Assembly (NCBI GenBank): GCA_030323885.1
Contig: CM059188.1
Span: forward strand, 108,736,644 to 108,800,643
Source of the DNA: Branchipolynoe longqiensis
Lineage: Eukaryota; Annelida; Polychaeta; Phyllodocida; Polynoidae
Direction of reading: 5' to 3'
Length of the DNA stretch: 64,000 bases
Shown in pieces: positions 21,921 to 32,231 of the stretch (position 1 is the stretch's first letter; every line of letters begins with the position of its first letter). A model generated the notes under the pieces. The model was not told the origin of the DNA. It worked only from the letters and a program-made list of their open reading frames with translations, and did no database searches. The position numbers and the translations under genes were made by a program.

Positions 21921-22560
21921 ATTCAGTAACAAATCTTGGATACCACCCGTACTGAGCCTGATCATCAGGGACTAGGTGTTTATAGGTTCAAAATGACTTC
22001 AAGTATAGGTTTAATTATGGGACCTATAGCGAAGGATGTGGGGCTATGACGGACATTCACCCCACCTCCGGTCATGTAAACACACCAGGTTGTAGCTTCA
22101 GGAACCAACAGACAGTCAACTCGGAAGACACGCGAGGGAAGAAGCAGATTCAAAGCATAGATAAGGCCTTTGGAAGTGAAAGCAAAGTCATGCGTGCAAA
22201 TGGAGGCTGAGGGGAATCTACACGGCGATGGGAAAGTCTGAGCACGCCCCCTGGAGTGCTGAGCGTGCATTAAACGTGGCCGCAAACTCTTATCGATAAG
22301 GGATTGTTTTAGATAAAATGTATGTCCTTGTTGGTGTTCATTACACGCTCCCTACACAATCAATAATTCATCAAGAAGCACATTATAGTCTGTCTGCCCG
22401 GAGTCTTGCAAACCCAGTTTTTTTTAGCGCCGATCTCTCAAGACTCTTATATCTGGCGGTAAGAAATGACATGCTTGGAACGCCAGGCGACGCCGACTAT
22501 TCTTGACATGGATGAAAAAAAAATGGCTGCAGATCAAGACGGCGGTATGGTGGTTCTTTT
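21921..22560. other. no gene seen
   Basis: Mixed DNA. Short frames only, with no recognised domain. Confidence 0.4.
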
Positions 22561-22570
22561 GCGCGGTCCC

Positions 22571-22590
22571 TCCCCCCCCCCCCCCCCCCC
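22571..22590. repeat. poly-C tract
   Basis: About 19 consecutive C. Length may be unreliable because of sequencing slippage. Confidence 0.8.
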
Positions 22591-22879
22591 CTTCCTCGTG
22601 AGTTCCTTGTATGGGCCTTTCTCCTTTCTTGTCGGCTTTCTGAAGATTGGGTGTGATTGTGATGCGGCAAAGTCAACGTTTGACGCCTCGGCTTTCTCGC
22701 CGCCTCTTCAAAGCTTGATCAGAGAGATCATAGACTCGCGAAAACTTATCGACTCAGGCTGGAGTGTACCGATGGAGGTGGTCAAATAAAAGATGGCATT
22801 GTGGGTGTGTGATGAATGATCGCTTAAAGCGCGTGCCCGCCGTCACCGTTCTATTTCCACTTAAAGGCATGAAAGACAG

Positions 22880-23310
22880 GATCAGAAAGTGCCCATGCCT
22901 CCTAGTACATTTGCCGGGTGGACACAGCGCCGAGGCCCCGGGGGCGTGGTCATTGTCGGCGCCGTTCTCTCCCAAGCGCCAGCCAATTTCGCGCCGACGT
23001 GTGCCTACTGCGTCCTGCCCGCGGCGCCACAGTCGCCACCGTCGCGGCGCACCGGGCGCCCCCTCCCCCCCCCCCCCCCACACACACAATGCAGCGCGGC
23101 GCTGACTGCGCAGGCGCGAGCAGGCGCGCCATCAAAGTGAGGCGCTGCAGGGAGCGGCGTCCGCTTCCTGAGATGGTGACGAACAAGAAAAATTACCTTT
23201 AATCTGGGTGATTGCCGTTGGATGAGACGGTCGATTGTCAGCGTCGGTTTCTCGCAGGTACCCGGGCCGGTCGGTCCGTCGGCCGGCAGGCAGGCAGGCA
23301 GGCAGCCGCC
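22880..23310. other. GC- and CpG-rich block
   Basis: Dense CG dinucleotides (GGCGCCGTTCTC, GCGGCGCACCGGGCGCC, GCGCAGGCGCGAGCAGGCGC) with a poly-C tract near 23063 and a GGCA tetranucleotide repeat near 23284-23304. It could be a CpG-rich regulatory segment, but no exon or transcript signal is identifiable. Confidence 0.4.
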
Positions 23311-23815
23311 CCGGGGCTGCACATCCCTCCCGCCCGCCCACAATCGGCACCACAGCGAGGCTCACATGACAGCCTTTTGTGGCGCACACCCCCACAAGAC
23401 GCTTTGATTTCCGAGAAGCGCCCACCAGCCATCAGCAGAAATGCGACGAATGCAAACATTGCGGCGCCGCGATCGGAAATTGCTTTTGCCAATGTTTGAG
23501 TTTGCATTATTTTCAGCGTAATTAACAAAGTGCGGCTACTTAATTCTCTTACCAAAGAAGCAGGGCGGCTTCGCTGCAGGGTGGAGGCGCGCGCATGCTC
23601 CGACACCCTACACTGTCTGTCCCTCCCTTCCTCCTTCCTTACCTCCCCCCCCCCTCCCTGCGTCCCTCCCACCTTTCCGTCATGCACGTGGCACGTGGTT
23701 TTCTTATCGTTCTTGTTTGGACCTATGTGCAAAAGGACCCAACAAACAATGTAGGAGAGGGGAGAATAAGGAGAAGTGTGTGTGTGTGGGGGGGGGGGGG
23801 TTGCCCGTATTAGGA
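23311..23815. other. no gene seen; C-rich and G-rich tracts
   Basis: Contains CCCCCCCCCCTCCC near 23647 and a poly-G run near 23788. The long minus-strand frame across this region is a continuation of the adjacent 8-bp array and is not credible as a gene. Confidence 0.4.
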
Positions 23816-23827
23816 GCAACGGGGCCG

Positions 23828-24596
23828 GAGAAGGCGTGGTGGCGTGTTGGCATGATGGCGTGGTGGCGTGGTGGTGTGGTGGCATGGTGGTGTGGTGGCG
23901 TGGAGGCCTGGTGGCATGATGGCATGGTGGCGTGGTGGTGTGATGGCATGATGGCATGGTGGCATGATGGCATGGTGGTGTGGTGGCATGATGGCATGGT
24001 GGCGTGGTGGTGTGGTGGAATGGTGGTGTGGTGGTGTGGTGGCATGATGGCTTGGTGGCATGGTGGCATGGTGGTGTGGTGGCATGGTGGCATGATGGCG
24101 TGGTGGCATGGTGGCATGGTGGTGTGGTGGTGTGGTGGTGTGGTGGTGTGGTGGTGTGGTGGTGTGGTGGTGTGGTGGCATGGTGGCATGGTGGCGTGGT
24201 GGTGTGGTGGTGTGGTGGTGTGGTGGTGTGGTGGCATGGTGGCGGGGTGGCATGGTGGTGTGGTGGTGTGGTGGCATGGTGGTGTGGGGGCATGGTGGTG
24301 TGGTGGCGTGGTGGTGTGGTGGTGTGGTGGCATGGTGGTGTGGTGGCGTGGTGGTGTGGTGGCCTGGTGGCATGATGGCGTGGTGGCGTGGTGGGGTGGT
24401 GGCATGGTGGCATGGTGGCATGGTGGCATGGTGGCGTGGTGGCGTGGTGGCGTGGTGGCGTGGTGGCGTGGTGGCGTGGTGGCATGATGGCGTGGTGGCG
24501 TGGTGGCCTGGTGGTGTGGTGGCATGGTGGCGTGGTGGCGTGGTGGCGTGGTGGCGTGGTGGCGTGGTGGCGTGGTGGCGTGGTGGCGTGGTGGCG
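23828..24596. repeat. 8-bp minisatellite GGTGGCRT
   Basis: About 95 tandem octamers mixing GGTGGCGT, GGTGGTGT, GGTGGCAT, GATGGCAT and GGTGGCCT. The last eight units are nearly all GGTGGCGT. Frames up to 470 codons (His/Thr/Pro on minus, Trp/Gly/Val on plus) are stop-free repeat artefacts. Confidence 0.97.
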
Positions 24597-25102
24597 GATT
24601 CCTTTACAAAGTTGTGTCATCGCCGGGACCAAGCACTTGGACAAATTCACAACGCAAGCAATTAACGGCTTGGCATTGAGGAGTGTGTGTTTGTGTGGGG
24701 GATGGGGGGGGGGGGGGAGGCGATGAGCGGTCGGCGGTGGACAGAGTAGGGTGTGTGCGGGGGAGGGGGGTTGTGTCAGTGGGGGCGTTTTAAAGATAAA
24801 TATTATGCCTTCAAGTTTAGCCCTCTATAATCCGAGATTCCAAACTTACCGGGCGAGGCGCTCCGAGGAAGAGGAGGTGGGGGGGGGGGGGGGGGGGCAG
24901 GCGACGAGCTAATTATAAATCCGTTAAAAGCTGATAATGTAGCATCGGCGCGCAATCCGGGATTATGTTTAGCTTAAACATACAAACTCTAATGCCGGTA
25001 GTTGCACTCTGCTGGCGGCCTCGTGCCCAGTTTATATTATAGAAGGATGTTTGTGGCGGGCTAGGCTTTTAAATCGCTGAGAGGCGCCATCTGTATTCAC
25101 CG
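24597..25102. other. no gene seen; poly-G tracts
   Basis: Poly-G runs near 24706-24718 and 24878-24897. Otherwise mixed sequence. Confidence 0.4.
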
Positions 25103-25222
25103 CCCGCCGCCCGCCGCCCGCCGCCATCCGCCCGCCGCCCGCCGCCCGCCGCCCGCCGCCCGCTGCCCACCGCCCGCTGCCCGCCGCCCGCCGCCCGCCG
25201 CCCGCCGCCCGCCGCCCGCCGC

Positions 25223-25268
<46 letters not shown>

Positions 25269-25395
25269 CGCTCACCGCTCACCGCTCAACGCTCAACGCT
25301 CAACGCTCAACGCTCAACGCTCAATGCTCAACGCTCAACGCTCAACGCTCAACGCTCAACGCTCAACGCTCAACGCTCAACGCTCAACGCCCGTA
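25103..25395. repeat. graded 7-bp repeat array
   Basis: The unit changes stepwise along the array: CCGCCCG (25103-25220), CCGCCTA (25221-25268), CGCTCAC (about 25269-25285), then CGCTCAA (25286-25390). Each step alters one or two bases while the 7-bp period is kept. Confidence 0.93.
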
Positions 25396-25771
25396 GCTCA
25401 CCGCAGTCTTGGCTTATAAATCCTAGGAGGATTTTTTTTGTTTACTGACCAGATCTGCGTCTCCCGCAATAGAAGCTTGACTTAAAGGCTTCCGTGCGGC
25501 GTGTTCTGCATCAGTAGCGAGCTGCTCACTATGCTCATGCTCAGCGCTGAGCTGCTCAACCGCGGCCCAACGCGCCCGTGCTGGGCGCCCGGACCAGATA
25601 TAATTATATCACTTATCAGGAACCATTGGACGACACCACCAGCGACAGGTACACTGTTGATTTGAAAATGAGAAGTATACTAAATGCTAAATTTACAAAC
25701 AAAGGGAAACTTGTTTGGTGTAATTGAAAAGCAATGTAACTGGGACGTTAACCTATGTATTGTATATTATG
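25396..25771. other. no gene seen
   Basis: Includes GAGCTGCTCACTATGCTCAT / GCTGAGCTGCTCAACC near-repeats at 25520-25560. No supported gene. Confidence 0.4.
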
Positions 25772-25982
25772 CATTAATAGGATAGGGCAAGGACTAGTTA
25801 GCTCAGTGTCAGGATAATGTGACTGAGAGGGATATCGGGTCATGGTGCGGGCAGCTTGATTTCCCAGTGGAGCAGCACTATAAAGCCATCATGAGTGCAC
25901 ACTGCCGCAAGTCGGTACCCATCCTGATATGACCTTAGATGTTGCTAGGATATAAAACTCCAACAACCAGCCAACCAACCCA
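25772..25982 (+). mobile_element. SINE-A copy, 5'-truncated
   Basis: Begins in the body at TTAATAGGATAGGGCAAGG and ends AACAACCAGCCAACCAACC. Body variant TGATTTCCCAG. Confidence 0.88.
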
Positions 25983-26054
25983 GCCTCTCCCCACATAAAC
26001 AACTGACCAGATTGTAACCTCCCTGCAATGACATTTCAAAGCCTCTAAATTTCC

Positions 26055-26395
26055 AAATGTCCTTGGGGTTATACCTCCAGACCTCTCTGGTGCCTCATGC
26101 ATTCGTCACTCATTCATTCCAAGAACGTATATCCTACCACCACCACACAACAAATTTGTCAATACAAACCAAAATTCCTAGCTACGGCTCTGATAAAATA
26201 TATACATTATATGTTGTGCTATGCGTTATACATATGTACACTAGTTGCTACACGTTATTCACATCATACACCGTACAGCATACATTAGGTCTATGCACTT
26301 TGCATTATATTTTGTTATATATTAAAGATATATTAAATATACATGATATATGCTATATCTGATACGTTGTATGCGTTATATATCTTACATTATAT
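26055..26395. other. no gene seen; AT-rich
   Basis: TATATGTTGTG / GTTATACATATG-type sequence. A 101-codon frame here shows no recognisable domain. Confidence 0.4.
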
Positions 26396-26397
26396 TA

Positions 26398-26440
26398 TAC
26401 TCTAAAACCTCGCTAACCGACCACCTCCATATTTTAATTT
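26398..26440. mobile_element. fragment of the CTCTCTAA-type MITE
   Basis: CTCTAAAACCTCGCTAACCG with ACCACCTCCA matches one end of the family at 52408 and 57737. Confidence 0.6.
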
Positions 26441-26511
26441 TTATTTAGCAATGTGAGTTTTAAGTTTAGAATGCACCAACACCTAAATTTCACCTATCAT
26501 GCTTGAAAGGT

Positions 26512-26838
26512 TAGTTGTTGGAGTTGTATATCCTGGCAACATCTAAGTTCATATAAGGACAGGTACCGACTTGTGACAGTGTGCACTCATGGTGACTTTA
26601 TAATGCTGCCATGCTGGGATATCAGGCCGCTGGAACCATGACCTGATATCCCACTCAATCACATTCTCCTGACACCGAGCTAACCAGTCCTTGCCCTATC
26701 CTATTAATGCCGAGCACCAGGCTAGGAAGGGACAAATGTCAATTTTATAAGTCATTGGTTTGACTCGGCCGGGAACCGAACTCCCGATCTCCTGCACGTG
26801 AGAGCCGCACTCTACTGATTCGGCCACCGTGCCTGGTG
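26512..26838 (-). mobile_element. SINE-A copy, full length, head type II
   Basis: Top strand from GTTAGTTGTTGGAGTTGTAT to CGGCCACCGTGCCTGG. Body variant GATATCAG, close to GAAATCAG. Confidence 0.9.
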
Positions 26839-27055
26839 CTTGAAAGGTAAAGTAATTATGACAGTATCGCCATGGAGTTTCACGCATTAAGACTTGTGCA
26901 GTATACACTGGTCTCACTTTAAGCCTCGGCTCTGTCGATACTCATATTAAAAGCTATTTGTTGGGCCTTAAACCCAATTTCAAGTAAGAACTCACCCAGA
27001 ATAGAAAGGTGCTGATGACCAGAGATGTGTACAAGGCTGTTTCTGCATTGAAGCT

Positions 27056-27376
27056 TTATTTTTTATTTTTTTCTTGATGATTTATACTGCCTATCATGGA
27101 TAAGTCTGAATAGACTTGTTTTCACCATTAGACAGTTTGTCGATAGAAAGCCCGAGCCTACACTTTTACCAACCCAAGGGATTTTTAACCTCCCACACCA
27201 CATAGACATGGTATGAGAGAAACCGGCCTTTGATGACACTGTAAGTTATACACAGTGGTGGAAATCCAAATTGACAGAGGTGGGGGCACAGGGAATCGAA
27301 CCACTGACCTTCAGATTAGGAGTCCGACCTAGAAAAAAGTCAGACACTCTAACCACTCCGCCACAGAGAACACCAC
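27056..27376 (-). mobile_element. SINE-C copy (tRNA-headed, poly-A tail)
   Basis: Reverse complement of the copy at 36641-36958. The head has an A box GGCGGAGTGGTTAGAG and a B-box GGTTCGATTCCC, and the body includes CATAGACATGGTATGAGAG on the top strand. The T-rich top-strand end near 27056 is the tail. It lies head-to-head with SINE-B at 27393. Confidence 0.87.
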
Positions 27377-27392
27377 AACCACAACTATGTAG

Positions 27393-27722
27393 GGAGTAGG
27401 ACGGAGCTCAGGCGGTAGAGTGTCCATTGTGAAGATGTGGGTCATCCGATCGATCCTTCTCAGTGGACCCATTTGCAGTTTGGACTTCCTTTCCGTTCCA
27501 ACCAGTGGTCCACAACTGGGTCATCAAAGGTTGTTATATGTGCTGTCCTGTCTGTGGGAAGGTGCATATAAAAGACCCCTTGCTGCTTATCGGAAAGAGT
27601 AGCCTATGTGGTGGCAGCAGGTTTCCTCCAAAGAAATATGTCAGAATCACCATGTGTTAGACGTCCAATAGCTGATGATGAAATTCAATGTGCTCCTGAG
27701 GTGTTGTTAAATAAAACAAACT
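27393..27722 (+). mobile_element. SINE-B copy 2
   Basis: Head GGAGCTCAGGCGGTAGAGTG, body GTTCCAACCAGTGGTCCACA and GTGCATATAAAAGACCCCTT, tail GTTAAATAAAACAAAC. No clear target duplication. Confidence 0.88.
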
Positions 27723-28408
27723 TGTCTTTAGCTTTATGTGTATATATTAGTACTTCTGTTTATACTATGTCTGAACTTCACCAAAAAAAAGTATGTAAAT
27801 AGTCACAGACATTCCCTTTATTTATAGAATTCTGAAGCGGGGACAAAAATGGTTATAATTTACCATATCTACAAGAATTTAAAATGAGCAATTTATCTGC
27901 AGTGAGAAGTTGGTGAATCGGTGAATTATTTGTACACCCGACGTCATGCGCACGCGCAAGCTGACATTAATTCTCTGGCTGAAAAGAAAAGTCAAACCGT
28001 GTACATCAGATAGGAGGGGATCGCCAGATGTTGCACCCAATAGTCCCGAGGCCCTGATCTTTTTCTCTCTCTTTTTTCTCTTTTTTCCCTTATTCTCATA
28101 ATCCTCTAAAGGCATTCCGTTGATTAATAAGGCCTTTTTCTTCTTATTCTTAGAATTACTGTTGCCTATACATTTAGTGCAGAATCCTGAAGAATATCGG
28201 ACACATGACTTAACAAAAAAAAAAAACTAAACTGGATCCTCAGCCGGGATCTTACACAGCGAAGTCTCGGTGGTGTTCAGCGAACCGTGACATTTGAGTG
28301 GCAAATGGCGCGGCTTTGTCTTTTGGACTTTAGCGTTTTGCGTCTTGTTCACAGAACAATGCACCAGGATGGGTGCAGCACTCTATAGGGGATGGATCTT
28401 GGGCCATG
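27723..28408. other. no gene seen
   Basis: Mixed, partly T-rich sequence (TTTTTCTCTCTCTTTTTTCT). Short frames only. Confidence 0.4.
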
Positions 28409-29131
28409 CCGGTGTCGCGGTTTAGATTCTCCGTCGGTTTACATTCTCCGCTCGGGGTTCTGCGCATGAGCGTATTCGATTAACACGACCCGGGCGACTC
28501 GGGTCAACCGAGTTGCTGGAAATTCAAATAGAACACGGCGAGTAGAGTTGACAAAAACACATGCTGTTTTGGATTCAATCAATCATTAGTTCCGTCCTCT
28601 AGTCGAGGGTTGGATGCAATGGTTCTCCACTTGTCCCGATGGTGTGCTGTTCTGATAGACTGTGAATAATTCAAGCCTGTCCACTGTGAAATATTTGTAA
28701 ACCATGATGTTCTTGGTCTCCCCCTCTGCTGCCATTCACCTTCCCTTCCAACAATGTACGGTATATTGAACTCTGACGAATGATGTGGCCAAAATAAATA
28801 AGTTTCTTTGTCTGTTTAGTGGCAAACAAGCTTTTCTTATTTAAAATTTTTCTGAGAACTTCTTTGTTGGTGGTCTTCTTTGTCCATGATATTTTCATCA
28901 TCCTTCGTTTTGGATTAAGCCACCATTTTTCCCCACCCTGAGCGTGGAGAAGCGTATTCGATTATTCAACCCGAGTCTGTAGGATGTGCGCATGCGCCAA
29001 AAAGTCGGTCGGGTCACCCGAGTTGAATAATCGAATACCCCCAATCTGGCGGAAATGCCGTTCGATTTTGACGCATGCGCAGAACCCTCGCGTAGAATGT
29101 AAACCGACCCAGAATCTAAACCGCGACACCG
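28409..29131. mobile_element. CCGGTGTYGC-family inverted-repeat element E2, split by an RTE fragment
   Basis: Left arm CCGGTGTCGCGGTTTAGATT, then CTCCGTCGGTTTACATTCTC, is matched inverted at the right (AGAATGTAAACCGACCCAGA, then ATCTAAACCGCGACACCGG). Just inside the right arm is TTCGATTTTGACGCATGCGC. Further internal symmetry involves GCGTATTCGATTATTCAACC and GAGTTGAATAATCGAATAC (28950-29036). An RTE fragment at 28576-28906 lies inside. No transposase. Confidence 0.82.
28576..28906 (-). pseudogene. RTE-like LINE 3' fragment, with target duplication
   Basis: The minus strand matches the last 330 bp of the copy at 29846-30550, with KKSLFATKQTKKLIYFGHI and then IRQSSIYRTLLEGKVNGS before a frameshift. 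The 3' tail CAATCAATCATT is the ATTG-type tail of this family. A 10-bp GTTTTGGATT is duplicated at 28566-28575 and 28907-28916, showing target-primed insertion of a 5'-truncated copy. Confidence 0.9.
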
Positions 29132-29248
29132 GGCTGAGCACACTGCAGTCAAACAGTGAGTCCTTCTACCCCCTGACGGCTTTACTCTGCATCATCGCAA
29201 AACATGTTTACAGCTGAAACTTAAGCCATGCTCTCCTATAGAAGGTTG

Positions 29249-29316
29249 GGTTGTTGCTTGTTGGAGCCTTACGTCCTGGCAACATCTAAGGTACATATCA
29301 GGATGGGTACCGAAAT
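29249..29316 (-). mobile_element. SINE-A 3' fragment
   Basis: GTTGGGTTGTTGCTTGTTGG and ACGTCCTGGCAACATCTAAG only. Confidence 0.82.
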
Positions 29317-29371
29317 TTTGTGCTTTCCTCAGATTACGCCTATTTAAATTGTGCAAAGTATGGATTGACAT

Positions 29372-29718
29372 TGTTGTTGTTTGTTGGGGTTTTACGTCCT
29401 AGCAACATTTATGGGCATATCAGGACGGGTACCCACTTGCGATAGGCGCACTCATGGTGACTTTATAGTGCTGCTCCGCTGGGAGACCAGACCACCAGCA
29501 CCATGACCTGATATCCCACTCAGTCACATTAGTACAGCCTGACACTGATCCAACCAGTCCTTGCCATATCCGAATAATGCCGAGTGCCAGGCTAGGAAGT
29601 GACAAGTATCAATTTCAAAGTCATTGGTTTAACTAGACCAGGGTTCGAACCCGTGGCTCCGAATCCCACGATCTACCAAAACGGGAGACGGACGCTCAAA
29701 TCATTAGGCCATCCCGTA
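29372..29718 (-). mobile_element. SINE-A copy, full length, head type I
   Basis: Top strand from GTTGTTTGTTGGGGTTTTAC to TTAGGCCATCCCGT. Body variant GAGACCAG. It has both a GGGTTCGAACCC B box and the CTACCAAAACGGGAGACGG segment of type I heads. Confidence 0.9.
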
Positions 29719-29845
29719 GCTCTTAAAGAAGGTATGGGGGGGGGGGGACATGTCCAAATGGATTCAATGAATAAACTATATTTACCAGGGATGAAAGATC
29801 TCCGCGATTTCGCTGATTTCCGGGATTTTTCCTGTAGCTATACTA

Positions 29846-30550
29846 TTCAACATGAAGATGAATGCCAGGAAGACCAAAACAATGGTTATAAGTAAAAAGA
29901 CAGATAAACCAAACGTCAATATAATCATAGATGGCACAAACATAGAACAAGTATCCGAATTCATATATCTCGGACAAAAGATTACAAATGATGGGAGATG
30001 TGAGGAAGAAATTAAAAGCAGTATAACAATAGCCCGAACAACATTCTCCAAAATGTATAGAGTGTTAACATCAAGTAAGATATTAATACAAACAAGGAAG
30101 CGTATTCTTCAGTGTTATGTGTGGTCTACTCTAATGTATGGGGCAGAGACATGGACAATCTCTAAGAAAATGTACAAACATTTAGCAGCATTTGAGATGT
30201 GGACTTATCGAAGGATGATGAAAATATCATGGACAAAGAAGATCACCAACAAAGAAGTTCTCAGAAAAATTAAAAATAAGAAAAGCTTGTTTGCCACTAT
30301 ACAGACAAAGAAACTTATTTATTTTGGCCACATCATTCGTCAGAGTTCAATATACCGTACATTGTTGGAAGGGAAGGTGAATGGCAGCAGAGGGAGAGGG
30401 AGACCAAGAACATCATGGTTTACAAATATTTCACAGTGGACAGGCTTGAATTATTCACAGTCTATCAGAACAGCACAACATCGGGACAAGTGGAGAACCA
30501 TTGCATCCAACCCTCGACTAGAGGATGGAACTATTGATTGATTGATAAGT
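29846..30550 (+). pseudogene. RTE-like non-LTR reverse transcriptase, C-terminal relic
   Basis: A frame of 229 codons (29852-30541) begins at MKMNARKTKTMVIS, which corresponds to the segment just after the catalytic FADD, so the active site is lost. It continues with FIYLGQKITNDGRCEEEIK, STLMYGAETWTISKKMYKH, MMKISWTKKITNKEVLRKI and LIYFGHIIRQSSIYRTLL, then GRGRPRTSWFTNISQWTG. This is the RTE/BovB C-terminal pattern. The 3' end is ATTGATTGATTGAT. An 8-bp CTATACTA is duplicated at 29838-29845 and 30551-30558. It differs from the GATGAT-tailed family at 11.5, 19.4 and 63 kb. 5'-truncated and non-functional alone. Confidence 0.92.
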
Positions 30551-30566
30551 CTATACTAATACTTTG

Positions 30567-30631
30567 CGCCTGTCCTGATATGACCTTAGAATGTTGCCAG
30601 GATGTAAAACTCCAACAACCAACCAACCAAC
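30567..30631 (+). mobile_element. SINE-A 3' fragment
   Basis: CCTGATATGACCTTAGAATG through CAACAACCAACCAACCAAC. Confidence 0.85.
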
Positions 30632-30637
30632 ACGTTG

Positions 30638-30757
30638 TTTCACGCTTAAGTACTATCAGCGTATACTACTGTTACGTGCTTCAAACGGCGCAGCACTATC
30701 AGCGTATATTACTAATACGTGGTTCAGACACCGCAGCACTATCAGCGTATATCAATA
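30638..30757 (+). repeat. 43-bp tandem repeat, about 2.5 copies
   Basis: ACTATCAGCGTATA recurs at 30652, 30695 and 30738. Confidence 0.88.
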
Positions 30758-30927
30758 TGTTTGAAACCCGACTTCCGGGAATTTTCAGCGATTCCCTGAT
30801 AATGCTAAGTCTATGGGAGAATATCAGCATTTCCGCTTTTTTTCCCGGAGATCACTTTCATCCCTGATTTACGAGAAAAAAAGAAAGAGAAAAAAAGGAG
30901 AATGCTACCCGTATCATGTGTCTGTGC

Positions 30928-31243
30928 GGTGGCCCAATCGGTAGATTTCCCGTGCGGAAGGTACAGAGTTCGAATCCGAGGCGAGTGAAACCAAAAACTT
31001 CAAACATTGATACTTGTCATTTCCTAGCCTGGGGCTCAGCAATATTAGGACAGGGCAAGGACTGGTTAACTCAGAGTCAGGATAATGTGACTGAGTGGGA
31101 TATCGGGTTATCATGCCGGAAGCCTGATTTCCCAGTGGGGCAGTATTATAAAGTCGCCATGAGTGTGCATTGTCTCAAGTCGGTACCCATCCTGATATGA
31201 CCTTAGATGTTTGCAGGACGTCAATCCCCAACAACCAACCAAG
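30928..31243 (+). mobile_element. SINE-A copy, full length, head type II
   Basis: Head GGTGGCCCAATCGGTAGAT with B box GAGTTCGAATCC. Body variant CTGATTTCCCAG. Tail CCCAACAACCAACCAAG. Confidence 0.88.
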
Positions 31244-31256
31244 TATTCCCATCAAT

Positions 31257-31547
31257 GGTGTCGTGGGTCCTAATCCTGGTCGAGTCAAACCAATGACTTA
31301 AAAATTGATAATTGTTGATTCCTAGCCTGGCGCTCGGTATTATTAGGATAGGGCATGGACTGGTTGGCTCAGTGTCAGAATAATGTGACTGAGTGGGATA
31401 TCAGGTCATGATGCTGGCAGCCTGGTCTCCAAGTGGGACAGCACTATAAAGTCGCCATGAGTGTCACAAGTCGGTACCCGTCCTGATATGACTTTAGATG
31501 TTGCTAGGACGTAAAACAACTACAAACAAACCAATCAATGCAGTGAT
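31257..31547 (+). mobile_element. SINE-A copy, 5'-truncated, type I
   Basis: Starts at the end of the head (GTGTCGTGGGTCCTAATCC), body variant CTGGTCTCCAAG, tail ACAACTACAAACAAACC. Confidence 0.86.
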
Positions 31548-31958
31548 GCCAATATCTAAATTAGATATGTATGATCAAATCCAGGTAAGTAATTTGGTTT
31601 CGAAAATTTGATAATTTAATAAAAGAAAAGAAAACAAATGTAACAAACACCCTTCATCATTAGAATGGTTGATAGAGACTCCAATAAAACTATATTCTTT
31701 TCCTTTTAACTTGAAGCTGCTTTGCTATGTCGAGATACCTAAGTGACCCCTCTCCATTCCTCCTGTATGATCTAGCGCCTCCTGTATGATCTAACACCAT
31801 TAAGGATATATTAAATGGATTGACCATCAGTGAGTAATCAACCAGGAAGCCAACGTATATTCACAATGATGTTTTACTAAGTTGCGTAACACTCTTAATA
31901 TCTATGTATTTCGTTAGGATATAACAAACTTTTGTGTGAGATGGCCATATTATGCCAT
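31548..31958. other. no gene seen
   Basis: AT-rich sequence. CTCCTGTATGATCTA occurs twice at about 31760-31792. No supported gene. Confidence 0.4.
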
Positions 31959-32231
31959 GTATCCATAGACTGTTCCCTTTTGGTGTGTTGCCTTGTTCCA
32001 TGTTCGCTTGTGACCTTGTGACATGCCACACAGATAATGAACATGTTCATTCTCTATGTTCCTGGTCAGTACATCACATGTGCCGTGCACAAGGCGATAT
32101 GGTCCTTGAGTCCAACCTATGGGAATGGCCACTAACCAAAACACAGGTTCATTGTCTGTGTGGAACGTCACAAGGTCACAAGGGAAAAGGGAATAACAGA
32201 GCATGCCAGAAAGGAACAGTCTCTGGATACA
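31959..32231. mobile_element. foldback element with about 100-bp arms
   Basis: The left arm (TGTATCCATAGACTGTTCCC, CTTGTGACCTTGTGACATGC, CACACAGATAATGAACATG) is matched inverted at 32137-32231 (CATTGTCTGTGTGGAACGTC, ACAAGGTCACAAGGGAAAAG, GGAACAGTCTCTGGATACA). The centre is about 75 bp. Frames on both strands mirror each other because of the palindrome. No gene. Confidence 0.8.

Larger units (their letters stand above)
29786..30866. mobile_element. CAGGGATGAAAG-ended DNA element hosting RTE and SINE fragments
   Basis: The left end CAGGGATGAAAG-ATCTCCG is matched by the inverted right end CGGAGATCACTTTCATCCCTG (read without two inserted bases). ATTTAC flanks both sides, giving a possible 6-bp duplication. 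CAGGG ends resemble hAT-type MITEs. Nearly all internal length is later insertions: RTE at 29846-30550, a SINE-A end at 30567-30631 and a 43-bp tandem repeat. Confidence 0.68.

Noticed and set aside
22754..23202. GC-rich overlapping frames as exons of a gene
   Set aside because: Frames are open on both strands because of GC composition. There are no splice-supported or domain-supported exons.
23238..24650. 470-codon His/Thr/Pro frame on the minus strand
   Set aside because: Generated by the stop-free 8-bp array. Codon periodicity follows the repeat, not a protein.
29786..30866. DNA transposon that captured a reverse transcriptase
   Set aside because: The reverse transcriptase piece has its own CTATACTA duplication and ATTG tail, so it is a separate later insertion.
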